Positions 11,168-22,555 of a stretch of DNA of 64,000 nucleotides are shown here, piece after piece. Within the stretch, counting starts at the first letter, position 1; each line of letters opens with the position of its first letter. The notes below the pieces were generated by a model, which saw only the letters and a list, made by a program, of their open reading frames with translations, did no database searches and was not told the origin of the DNA. The stretch comes from Filobasidium wieringae. Lineage: Eukaryota; Basidiomycota; Tremellomycetes; Filobasidiales; Filobasidiaceae. The stretch spans positions 558,001-622,000 of the forward strand of contig BCIV01000006.1 of the NCBI GenBank assembly GCA_001600055.1, given 5' to 3'. The translations under genes and the position numbers were made by a program.

Positions 11168-13657
11168 ATGTCATACCCTGAAGAAATCGAACTAGCTCAA
11201 TACATCGTAGAGCGTTTCAAGCAACTAGACGTAAAGCAAGTCTTTGGAGTACCAGGCGAGTTACTGTCTCTCGAGGTATTCCATGTCGTTTTACATCGCT
11301 CAACGTCTCGAATGTATCTTATATCAGGTGACTTTACGCTAGAGCTACTTGACTTCTTTGAAAAGTAAGCATCGCACTGCTCTCTTCGATGGATGACAAC
11401 AATTCCGGTCCCCCTAACCTCGATCATCTCTATAGTGAAGACAAACTCGAATGGGTCGGGAACGCCAATGAACTAGGAGCGGCCTATGCGGTTGACGGGT
11501 ATGCCCGTGTCAAGCATAGTTTAGGTGTCATCATCAGTACGTCTTCCATGTGCTTTGACTCTGAGGCGGAATGATAACTGACAAGTAAGGGGTTCAGCTA
11601 CCTTCGGTGTGGGAGAATTGTCTGCCTTGAATGGTATTGCTGGTAGTATGGCCGAGGTAAGGGAACTCTCGTTCAGCTAGGCTTGATCAACCGCTAAATA
11701 TGACGACTGTAACTTTTCAGCGTCTTCCTATCTTGCACCTGGTCGTAAGTCTAGTTCGCTCTGTTCACATGTCTCCATCGAACTGACAATCAAGCCAACC
11801 TACAGGGAGTCCCTTCGACCGGTCTTCAAGAGAAGAAGGCAATCCTCCACCACACTCTGGGAGGAGCAGGCTCATTCGAATCTTTTGCCCAAATGTCATC
11901 TCACATCACGTCCACTGTCGGTCTACTCAAGAAGGGCGGGTCAGGGGAATCATGGACGGCAGAGATTGATAGAGTGTTGAGGGTTGCATTGACCGAATGC
12001 AGGCCTACTTATTTGACTCTACCTACGGATTTAGTCCACACCAAGGTTTCTTCCAAGGGGTTGCAGACCCCTTTGCCTAGGCCTAACTCGGCTCCTCCTG
12101 CAGCGTCAACTCATACGGAGAAAGAACCGGAGAAGAACAAAGAGGTTCTTGATCATGTCGTTGAGGAGATCTCCAAGAAGTTCGAGAAGAGCGAGAAGCC
12201 GGTGATCATTGTTGATATCTGTGCAGACCGATTCGGTTGTGGACAAGGAATAAGGGAACTGGTCGAGAAGACTGGAGTCAGGTTCTTTGAGACTCCTATG
12301 GGAAAATCCGTGGTCGACGAGCAACACCCAAACTACGGTGGAACGTATGTCGGTGCCAACTCTTTGCCCGCGATCAGGAAGGAAGTGGAGGATTCGGACT
12401 TTGTCATCATGTGTGGAAGATTGGAGAGTGATTTCAACTCGGGCAGTTTCACTTTCGACCTTCCTCCTCAGAACACGGTCGAGCTGCATTCGTTTGAGAC
12501 CAAGATCGGGTACGCTTCCTACCCTGGATGCGATATTCGAACCATCTTGCCTTCCCTTACTAAAGCGCTTGAAGCTGTCGTAAAGAAGAATGGAGGATTC
12601 AAGACCACCCAGGATAAGGGTCTTATCAAGGAGGGGGAAAAGCAGAGGGAAGAGGCTGGGAACGTTCCTCAGCCGGAGGCTGAACTTATCAAGCACGATT
12701 GGTTATGGCCCAGAGTTGGCGAGTTCTTGCAGGAACATGGTAAGTCGCAGTAGAAAAGAGCTGCAAGTGGTAGAAAGACCTGATACAAATTTTTGAGAAC
12801 AGACATCGTCTTGGCCGAAACGGGAACTTCCAACTTTGGAATCATCAACGTTCCTTTCCCTTCGCACGCTTCGTGCTTGACCCAAACCCTTTGGGGAAGT
12901 ATCGGTTGGGCTACCGGGGCTACCCTTGGAGCTGCTGTGAGTCGTATTGATCCGGGGAAGTTCGTTGGGATCTGATGTTGTCTCGGACATGGTAGCTTGC
13001 CGCTAAAGAGTCGGAGCATCAGCGAAGGACTATCTTGTTCACCGGTAAGTCTGGTTTACATCATTATTACCGAACGACTCGCAGACTAATCTCGGATCGG
13101 TTTAGGTGATGGCTCCATCCAGCTTTCCCTTCAGGAAGTCGGAACAATGATCCGCCGAGAGCTCAACCCGTACCTCTTCGTTTTGAACAATGACGGGTGA
13201 GTCGTCTTGTTCCTAGATATTTTTGGAAGACAGATGGCTAACTTGTTCCTTCCCGTAGATACGAAATTGAACGTCAGATTCACGGAGTTCATGCCAAATA
13301 TAACGACATTCAGCTTTACGATTGGCAGCAGATGCTGCCCTTCTTTGCAGGAAAGAGTGTACGTACTAGCCTGATAGGCTTGATATTCATCTTCTCCACT
13401 GACAAGGTTGGCATCGCAGAAACACCCTCATCAATCTTACGTCGTTCGCACGCCCGCCGAGTTGGACGCGCTCTTGAAGGACGAGGACTTCAACAAGCCT
13501 GACAGGTTGAGGCTAATTGAGGTCTACATGCCAAGGTAAATAGCCTTTATTTCAGCCTACCGATGTCGACTGATCTCGGTCTCGCTACAGGGATGATGCT
13601 CCTAAGGCTCTCCTCGGACAGGCCAAGTTGACCGCAGAGGCTAACGCAAAGATTTAG
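11168..13657 (+). CDS. PDC1: Pyruvate decarboxylase (thiamine-diphosphate dependent)
   Basis: Converts pyruvate to acetaldehyde and CO2, the committing step of ethanol fermentation, in the cytosol. Twelve exons (11168-11255, 11328-11364, 11436-11536, 11598-11656, 11721-11744, 11806-12739, 12803-12936, 12996-13044, 13106-13196, 13259-13358, 13420-13535, 13591-13657) give 599 residues; yeast Pdc1 is 563. The N-terminal PYR domain shows [28 protein letters not shown] (the glutamate is the family's catalytic Glu) and [19 protein letters not shown]. The catalytic His pair is in LHHTLG. The C-terminal PP domain has the ThDP/Mg motif FTGDGSLQL...LNNDGYEIE. Intron 1 is GC-AG (donor GCGAGT): joining there rebuilds GVPG-DF exactly. 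Exon 5 is only 24 nt. No stop or lost catalytic residue was found, so it should be functional. Confidence 0.96.
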
Positions 13658-14551
13658 AATGTGTAGCAGTATGAAATCAAGTAGCTAGATAGTGTTGCTT
13701 TAAGGAAAATACAAATAGAGATACTGTATTGGAAGATAAACGATTGAATAGAATAATTGTCACCCTTTGAGAGATATCGGTTGAAAGAAAGCCTTGAAAA
13801 GGCTTCCCCACATCTATTGTTATGCAAGCAATCTCTCCAGAGATTTGTGCAGCGAAGTGAAGCGCGCAATTGAAAGGAGGTTGCAGCGTTTTCCGAGTGT
13901 GGTTGACTTCTGAAATTTGACAATTGCTGTGCTGGTTCTATGGCCACTACCTTCCAAATAACGCCCCTCCTTCTCCCCCTTGATGGCAGTCAAAGTCGAG
14001 CTGCGGCGTTTCGAGTTAGCTCAGTTGAAGGTCCAACTGCAAATGGGGGTGATATGATAACCGTCATGTCCCATGGCTTGGTCGTGACCCAACCCAACGC
14101 TCCTCCGAACATGAACTACTTTTAAATGGGTGCATAACAATGCGTGCAATTTCCTTCGCATCTACTACTCCAAGAATACAGTATGTCTTCCTATCAATTA
14201 CTTATCAAACAGGCTACGTCTTGTCACCGCTGAATGACCTGATGCAAGCTGTCACATTTGAAGACTACGTGCTACACGCGCTCCCACATACTCGACAGGT
14301 GAACCATTTGGCTAGGTTTAGCGACTAGCCAGCATGGCTATCCAGTGAGTTATGATCTGAGAACGTGGTTCAAGATGAGTGGGACTTCTCGAAATAGCTT
14401 GCCAGACTCGCGATCAATAAAAAAAAACCAACGGATTGAGTCGCGCCGTTCTCAAGGCGACGAGTTTCACAATCTTCAAGATTATCCGTTCCGTATGACC
14501 TGCGGATGCAAAGACTAGCTCTCAGTCTGATAACGAGCAGGAGCAAAAAGA
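13658..14551. other. Intergenic, no recognised gene
   Basis: About 890 bp between the decarboxylase stop and the tRNA. It contains an A-run at 14418-14425 and a few short open frames without family features. No coding gene is supported. Confidence 0.5.
14544..14550 (-). terminator. Pol III terminator of the tRNA-Tyr gene
   Basis: On the minus strand a TTTTT run directly follows the tRNA 3' end, the standard RNA polymerase III stop signal. Confidence 0.8.
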
Positions 14552-14638
14552 TCTCCCAAACCTGATTCGAACAGGTGACCGAAGGATAATCTGAGATACC
14601 ATTACAGTCCTTCGCTCTACCAACTGAGCTATTGAGAG
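14552..14638 (-). tRNA. tRNA-Tyr (GUA) with a 14-nt intron
   Basis: Read on the minus strand the cloverleaf is complete. The acceptor stem is CTCTCAA/TTGGGAG (one G-U pair). The D-stem is GCTC/GAGC around the AGTTGGTA loop, the anticodon stem AAGGA/TCCTT has loop CTGTAA...A, and the T-arm is ACCTG-TTCGAAT-CAGGT. The anticodon GTA reads tyrosine codons. A 14-nt intron (TGGTATCTCAGATT) sits one base 3' of the anticodon, the canonical position cut by tRNA endonuclease. Nuclear tRNA-Tyr genes of fungi usually have an intron. The discriminator base is A. A TTTTT run follows about 4 nt after the mature 3' end. The internal A box (TAGCTCAGTTGG) and B box (GTTCGAATC) of Pol III are intact. Confidence 0.96.
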
Positions 14639-14790
14639 AATCCTGCCGGAAATTGAGTCTCAGATCTTATGAATCGCCTTATACAAAGTTCCGGACGTCG
14701 CGATACCCCTACGTCCAAATCCCTCTTGAGTCTCAGATTGAATCCCAGAATCAGCGCACCACCATAGGCTGCACCCGCCTTCCACACAAG

Positions 14791-16508
14791 ATGTCTGAGC
14801 CTGTTCAAAGCAGGGTACCGCTGTACTATGCTTATGGAGCTCTGGGTATCCAAGCATTGCTACCGATCATTGCAGGTAGCTTCGCCAGTGTCAAGGTGAG
14901 TGAAAGAAACATGACCTGTTCCCCAGGCTTTCACTGACCGGTATTTCGATCAGACGCCAAAATCGGTAAAGAAGCAGTCGAAGAAAACAAGTCAAGCGGT
15001 TATTCTGGATCCTGATGCTACCGATGATGAAGACGAGGAAGAAGCAGAAGAACGAATTGGCTTGACCGACAGCCTGCTGTTCCCTGTGATAGCATCCATC
15101 ACGCTGGTTAGCTTGTTTCTGACATTCAAATACGTTGATTCGAAATGGATCAACCAGATCATCGGTGGATACTGTAAGCTTTGAAACGGGACTACATTCA
15201 CAGATATGTCAGAACTGACTCTACCAATTAGTTGCCATCGCTTCGGTTCTGGCTACCCAATTTGTAAGCGGATCCTACATCCCTAAACATCAACCATATC
15301 TCTTGCTGAGTCGACCATATGGATCTAGACCTCAACATACCTAATCAAAGGAGCATGGACCAGGGTATCGTCAAAGCCCCATACGAAATACCACTTCAGA
15401 ATAGAAAAGGGCTATAAGCGTGAGTCGATTCTGTCTCAGCACATGTTGCCCGAGCTTACTAGATATCGAATGCAATCCAGAGGTCGCGCATTTCCCCCTC
15501 ACGGTGATCTCGCTAGTGGTCATACCGTTCTCAGTTCTGCTACCTATCATCTACATCTACCTAGACAAGCCTTGGTATCTTACCAATATCCTTTCCTTTA
15601 CCTTTGCGGTATCGTCTATAAGTATGCTCAAGCTCGATGGATTCAAGACTGGTGGTGCACTGCTTGCTGGTCTGTTTTTCTACGATATCGGGTTCGTATT
15701 CTACACCCCGATTATGGTCACTGTAGCCAAGAGTCTGGATGCTCCTATCAAGGTGAGCTTGCTCACAAGTCTCCGATGATAACTCATACAAGCAGCTAAA
15801 TGGCGATACTTTAGGTTCTTGCCCCGCGTGATCTCTTCGACTCAGATGCTGGCTTCTCGATGCTGGGCTTGGGCGACATCGTAATTCCAGGAATCTTCAT
15901 ATCCCTCGCCCTGCGATACGATTTCGCTTCCTATGTGTCTCGCGTACTGAAGAAGAACCCCAAAGCGACTCCACGAAAAGAGGACTCTTACAGTAAACCA
16001 TACTTTTGGACCGTCTTGCTAGCTTATATTCTTGGCTTAACCACTACCGTTGTTGTGATGCACACCTACAAGGCAGCTCAACCGGCCTTGCTCTATCTGT
16101 CACCTGCTTGTAGTACGTTCCGCTCTATATCGCTTTGAATCGATCTGCCGCGAGACTTACTTCTTCTTATTTACAGTCGGCGCTGTCGTCCTTCTTGGAA
16201 CTATCAGAGGGGAGCTTCGACGCTTATGGAGCTGGAGTGACGAACAGACTACAGAATCAGAGGCTACTGAGGCTTTGACTTTCGAGTCGGCTTCCAACCT
16301 GCCAGAAACACCTATCGTGCAAGCGACCGTTGATACAATGAAAACTGTTGACGAAGCGGACCGAAAGTCCCCTTCTTCTGGTGCCGAACGGGAGGGCAAT
16401 GCGGCGGAAGATGTCGAAGACGACGAGGACTGGATGAATTTAGGCAACTCCCAAGAGACAGATGCGACTAAATCTAGGAAGAAGAAAGCTAACAAGAAGA
16501 AAAAGTAG
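14791..16508 (+). CDS. Signal peptide peptidase (ER intramembrane aspartyl protease)
   Basis: Cleaves signal-peptide remnants and some tail anchors inside the ER membrane. Seven exons (14791-14895, 14954-15173, 15232-15263, 15329-15419, 15463-15752, 15815-16112, 16177-16508) give 455 residues. The two catalytic aspartates are in FFYDIGFVFYTPIMVTVAKS (the YD motif) and GLGDIVIPG (the GxGD motif). The C-terminal PAL-like motif appears as QPALLYLSPAC. Several hydrophobic spans precede the YD helix (LPIIAGSF, LLFPVIASITLVSLFL, LPIIYIYL). The protein ends KKKANKKKK, an ER-retrieval type dilysine tail. An acidic DDEDEEEAEE loop follows TM1, as in other SPPs. The presenilin-like topology is family knowledge. 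Exon 4 was chosen because it continues in phase to give a family-like TYLIKGAWTR loop. Confidence 0.93.
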
Positions 16509-16792
16509 GGTAGAATCGGTGGCTGGGTACCGCCAGATGTCCTTTCCCTTAGGCATATGACCGAGCTATAGAAACGCATTTATCTTGTTATGCATTTTGG
16601 CCGTTGTTTACTTTTTGTGTAATCTCGTTCTGTAGTCTGTAGCTCTGTAGCTCGTGTGTATGTCATGTATGTACTACTGCTGCTAATCTGCAACTTTCCG
16701 GAGTTGAAGCGACAAAGTGCATAGTCACAGCGCCGAGGCTGCGAAAAGACGGCCAATAAACTAAAAACTCATACCCACGTCCTTGTTTCGTT
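16509..16792. other. Short intergenic SPP to TBCD
   Basis: 284 bp between tandem genes, T-rich after the SPP stop. No element was recognised. Confidence 0.5.
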
Positions 16793-19700
16793 ATGGAGGT
16801 ATCATCCGACCCTACCTATACACACTTCAGTCATGCGGCAGAGTTCTTCGAGCTGTTTGACCGTTTTATTCAGCTGTCCGTCACGGATGAATGCGTTGAT
16901 CAGGAGCAAGCTGAAGCTGAAGATAAGCTAGTCGATAGCATAGGTAGTATAGTGAGTTGTATCGCTTTGACCCTCAACTTGCAGCTGATCTGCAGGTCTA
17001 GCTCGACCACTACCTACCCTTGCCGACATTGCTTGATCCACATCTTCAAGCTATCGTGCCGCCGCTTCTAGAGATTCTGAGAAATCATTTCAAAACGGTC
17101 TTACAATTTCAGAGAACGGAAGCGGAAGGACAGTCTTCCACAACGTACAGTAATCTTGGACGCCTGGAGAGGATAGGTCGTGTGCTAAACTGGACCATCA
17201 AGCTGAGAGGATGGAAAGCTATCAGTAAGGTCGAACAGAATTCTGGCCAGCTGCGATGTCGCTTATCAAGTTCGGCTTGATCACCAGTAACTTATTTCCC
17301 TTCAGAAGTTACGAATCTACCGATGCTCCTTACTTTACTCTCGACGAGTTCGGCCAACTCCCTCTCGCAAACTCTATGCTCATCCCCATCCTCGTGGGAG
17401 TTACGGGCCGTTCTTCTATTGTGGTTGAGCCTGATGATGACGATTCCCTTCAATCTGTCGGCATTCGATCTCAAAAGCGAGCAACAAAACGAACATTTGC
17501 TCTCGAGAACAGCGATCAGGGTAGAATCGGTCTGCCAGGCTCTACTTTACAAGCCTTCGAAGGAAGGAGAATATGCGGCCCTGGTCCTTGCAAGGCTATA
17601 CGCTCGTCCAGATTGTACGAAGGGCCTACAGCCTTTTCTTAGTCTTATGAAGCTGGAATTGGAGAGAACGAATGGCGAATACGATGAGATGGAAGCAATC
17701 TACGTGCGTGCTCTTTCTGCTTGAACATGCCCATACGATACCACTTCTGACCTCTCCTGCGACTATAGCTCACAAACGTTCTCAGTTTTCTCGCAGTAAT
17801 CCCCCCTCTACTCTTTACAGACGTCGTACAGGCACATTTGACATTGTTGCGTGAATTTCATCAAAGCGTACTGCGGCCTCGCTTCGCCTCCAGCAACAGC
17901 GTTTCTGCGAGTTCTAGTCTTCTTCGAAAGCAAGCGGTCAAGGCAGAGGGCCGCTGGTGGTTGGTCAAGCTTAGCGGGGGAAATACTATGGAAAAGAGGA
18001 AGACTGTTGCTACCACTTCTACTGGAGGATCATCTCAGGTATTACAGTCGCTAGATTATCGGATGTGGCAAAGAAATCAAGCACAGGACGTTGAGGATTA
18101 TGACCCGCCGGATGGTTTCGAGGACCAGATACAAGAGCTTCTCGAAACCTTGTCGGACAAGGTTAGTCCAGGATACGATGCCTCGGCGTACCTTGTATTA
18201 ATCTCGGGGTTGTTCGTAGGATACTATCGTGCGCTATTCCGCAGCCAAATACATTGCACGATTAGCAGCCGTTCTGCCTACCGGCTTCGCCGAACAGATA
18301 GTCGAGGCAATAGTTCAGCTTTTTGAAGGCACAGAAACGGAGCCTGTAGTGGAGACAGCCCGCGGGAAAGTGCTAGATCCGGGCGGAGGTCCTAGTGGCG
18401 ATTCTCGTTGGCATGGGGTCTGCCTCGCTCTAGCGGAAGCTGCAAGAAGAGGCCTAGTGACTGAGACTGTTCTCAGCGACTTGCTCCCATGGGTCATCAA
18501 GGTAGGCTATATCGTGGATCCAATTGTTTACAGTAGATTGAATAGACGACATTCTCAGGCTCTAACCTTTGACATCCGTCGTGGATCCCATTCCGTTGGA
18601 TCAAACGTACGGGACGCTGCGTCCTACCTGATTTGGTCTCTCGCTAGGGCATCTGATGCCAGAAGCATTAAACCATTTGCAACCGAGATCGCTACAAAGC
18701 TCGTTACTGTCGCTTGTTTCGATCGCGAAGTAGGGATCCGGCGCGCGGCCAGTGCCGCCTTTCAGGAGCATGTTGGACGCATGGTAAACAGAGCCATCTT
18801 TTCCTTGTCAATCCTTCTAGACTGAAGACGTTTTTAATGTCAGGGCCTGTTTCCGCATGGCATCGATGTATTGGGTAAGACAGATTTCTACGCTGTTAGC
18901 GTTAGAAGGACGGCTTTTTACACCGCTGCGGTAGACGTAGCTATGTGAGCAGTTACAGACTGGATCTAACCTCTCTGGTCGCTCACTCGGATATGTTTCT
19001 TTCAGTCACGATGTGTATCGTTCTGCATTGCTAGACTGCCTGCACTATACTACGCTTCGCCATTGGGACCCGATGATACGGTCAATGGGCGCCCAGTCTC
19101 TCCGAGCTATTTGCAACCTTCATACCAACAACGCATTGCTCCAGCGTGCCGTCGAGATCGAGGTCAGCACACCAGTACGGATCAGTTCCACCTGGTAAGG
19201 AGCTAATGTTCATTTACAGATCGCTCATCTGACCTCGTTCGATACCGGCAACATACATGGAGCGTTACAGGCTCTCAGCGAGCTAGCTACCGTCTTCAGG
19301 TCCAGAAAGGAGGAAGAACAGCTCAACAAAGTGCGCACGAAGGACTAATTATAGGAAACCGAGAAGCTGACAAGACGGAAATCATAGATTCAATCTGGAC
19401 TGGTGACCATTCGACCTTCTGTGTGGACTATGATAGGAAGTGATATGTTATTGGAGGCCGGAGCGCATCTTCTGGTATCTACAGCCTGTACAACATCAGC
19501 ACTTAACCCCACGAATCAAACGACTGTCGGTAAAATCATTACTCTTGGGATGAAAAGCAAAAAGGAATCTGTGCAAACTGCATGCGCCGAAGCAATCGGT
19601 GCGATCAGTGCGTATAAGGATTGTTCTATCGAGATCAAAAGATGAGTTTAGTCACACATTGTTCAGCTAGACCTCGCTCAATTAACCGCATGTTCTCGAT

Positions 19701-21356
19701 CATACTTATCTAGCTGGCTCGAGAGATGGCAAAACCCTTCAAAAGCAAGCCTACGCATTAGCACTGGGTAGGATTGACTACCGGGAGCATAAGCACGCAT
19801 TAGACGGCGCAGTGCAGGTGCTATCAAGGCATGTAAGGTTTGACAAGGTCAGTAAAGGCTACTTGCAGCTCAACCGCGTACATGATCATGAGGTTGCCTT
19901 CCAGACGCCTTCCCCAGACGTGGAGTTAAGAAAAGCGGCGTACGATTCCTTGGTATTGTTGGTCGAGAAATTTGATATGTCTCGTATGTAGCTTATCTCC
20001 ATGGAGAAATGGCCAGATACTGACTGTCCTGTACAGAGTCACACATAGAGGAGATACTCCAGCTTCTGCTCTTAGGCCTAGGAGACTACACCACCGACCA
20101 ACGTGGAGATGTCGGCTCATGGATTAGAACCGCTTGTTCAGCTGGGATAGGTCGAGTGATAGGAGTAAAGGCGGGTCATCTAAATATCGAAATACAGCAA
20201 CAGGCGATTCTGGGATTGGTCAGGCTGGCACTCGAAAAGCTAGAGGTAGTACGAGTCGCGGCAGGCGCTGCTCTCAAGGAGAGCGTTACCGTGCTTGCTC
20301 GAACGGGTTGGCTGGGGGAGTTGAGAGATGCTTTGTGAGTGCACAAACAAACCTTGTTTAACCCAGCCGTTTCACGATTTCTACGATATACAGAACGGGC
20401 ATAGACGGTTTCAAAGAAGTGGACAAAGTGTTTCTTATCACGATCCGTCTGCTGCCAATTCCAGAATTACTCCCATCCATAGTCTCCGGATTAGTTCTGG
20501 CAATAGGGTGCAAGAACCGAGACGTCGTAAGTTCTGATGGATTTCTCTTGCGATCATCCTGTCTCCTGACGTTTATACGATCACCTTCAGTCGACAGTGG
20601 CGATCGCTCATACTGTTACGTGCCTAAGAAGCACAACAGATGCAGTCCTCGAGGATGTAACACATCAACTTGCACAGATAGCGTCCGCTAGTATAAATTC
20701 GCCTCGGAATTTCATCGCTCTTAATACAACGGTTTATGAGCTGACTGCAGCAGACGTTTGGCCGTCAGAAACCAGTGACAATGTCTCTAATAAGTAAGAC
20801 GGGCTGCTTCCCTGATACGCCACCATTCTGACAGGATACCTATAGTTTGCAACGCCTAATCCGTATTGCGGGCAAGGGTACTGAAAACATGAAGAATGTG
20901 GATCGTTTAGTCTCTTCGGTCAAAGTGTAAGCGTCACTTTGTAACAGTGTTCGAATGCTGGCTGACTCCATTAGCTGTTTAGAATTGCTTCATTACTTAA
21001 AGTGGAAGCAGTGCGTCAGTCGGTAATTCCTGAGCTAGCTAAATTATTAGGGCACGCCTATCCCAGGGTCAGTCAGCTATTTCAAGCGTCACGAAGGCCG
21101 CGCGCAGCTAACGCGGGTTCGCAGATTCGGGTCATCACTGTAGAGCATTTGTATCTGATTCTGCAAGAGCTTGAGGCCGAGGACGAAGAACTAGACGAGA
21201 TGTTATTATCTCTTGATTGGTAGGTGTTGCGCTTATGATGTCATAAGTCTCCTCCACTGAATCCTTGAATCTCACAGGTCTATCGAGGAAGGTAGAGATT
21301 CTGTACAGGCCGCGATGTCGCGTTTGAAGGTAGTGCTAGATGTTACCGCTGCTTAG
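16793..21356 (+). CDS. Tubulin-folding cofactor D (beta-tubulin cofactor D, HEAT repeat)
   Basis: Cofactor D captures beta-tubulin and assembles the alpha/beta heterodimer with cofactors C and E. About 19 exons starting at 16793. Diagnostic blocks are YDPPDGFEDQIQELLETLSDKDTIVRYSAAKY, then GDSRWHGVCLALAEAARRG, then VRDAASYLIWSLARA. Next come the GIRRAASAAFQEHVGR-GLFPHGIDV and ALGRIDYREH regions, and the near-invariant DYTTDQRGDVGSWIR (exon at 20037-20334). The C-terminus ends MSRLKVVLDVTAA. Exon sums before 19388 and after 19905 are in phase. The joint at about 19599-19713 is unclear: a canonical GT donor (GTGCGA at 19599) drops a DCSIEIKR stretch, while keeping it would need a non-GT donor at 19641. 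The exon start at 17832 was chosen by phase. Total length is about 1,100 residues, near the family norm. Confidence 0.9.
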
Positions 21357-22555
21357 CAAAGTACTTGCATACAATTTCTCCATTTGCCTTCCGAATCTGG
21401 CTGTGCTTTCCATATCACATGACAGACGTGATCTCGGCGTTACTTAGAAAGCACTCCTGTACATCTCTTGAACGCCCAGTTCCAAAATCACCCAGCTGAT
21501 GGGCGCACCTGTCATCTGGAAATCTGAAAAGCAGTATTGCATTACTGCAGATGCCCTTATCAGAGGTAGAGTAGACATCCACTTGATGCTTACTCTTCTC
21601 TTGATGTCATCCCTATCCTCTGAACTGCTTTTCCTATTGATGGGCTATTTATCACCGTACCGCGATGAACTATTGCAATGTGATAACTTTGCAGATGATA
21701 TACGTACTGCTTCTTGGTCCTCCTTCCTCTCTGCTTGGTCGCTTTGAGTTTCGAGTTTGACTGTCCTTGTTCGAGTCCTCCATTAATTCCTTGCTCAGCC
21801 GAGACAAGGTAACCAGGACTTGCGTTAGTATATGAAACTGCTTTGCCTTTGCGTAATCGCGCACACGGCGCGGTGATTATCGTCTCTTAGGTATCTTGCC
21901 CTGACTTGAACACCCATACACAAGTCACATCTCTAATCTGGCACATACCACAGCGAAGAGAAATAGTGTGATTCGGACCGACATACGGGACTTGTCGCAG
22001 CAAGAGGTGGGAAATGCCTGTGCCTGAACTGTTTCGATGTCCCGACCAACTGTATCTTATAGCGTACCTTTCTGCCGTATAATCGGGTGACCAATTGATC
22101 GTTTCAGGTACAATATCAATCCATTTTTCCTCATCACATTAAAGATGGGTGTCGGGAACACTCCACGGAATCGACTTATCAAGTGATGCGAGGTGTAATG
22201 AGACATACAGCATAGCATACACAGCGCATCGCCATGAATTCGCCAAGCCTGTCTCGGCCCGATGTCTCTACCGCACACGAGTATGTAACCTGTATTACTT
22301 CCGGTTCACGATCTGATACGATCCTGTTTGTGATTTATGAAACACAAGAAACTCAATAATTCTGGTCGTTTCGAGGATATCGTCGTCGACTCATGGCGTG
22401 CAAAGATAGTGAGCACGACAGTTGCGACTTTGCATAGTCGAGCATCGACGAGATTGTCATGAATATCGTTTCACCAACCTGGCCACGACGCGTTCTTTCT
22501 CATTGCGCCTCTCTACAAGCTATATCGAGACTTGCCCTTCCACAACGCCCGCAAG
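21357..22555. other. Convergent gap of 1.2 kb without recognised gene
   Basis: Lies between the stop codons of two convergent genes. Open frames of up to 82 residues occur on both strands (for example 21499-21747 plus and 22057-22278 minus), but none shows domain features, family similarity or convincing splicing. An unannotated small or noncoding transcript is possible and was not supported. Confidence 0.5.
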
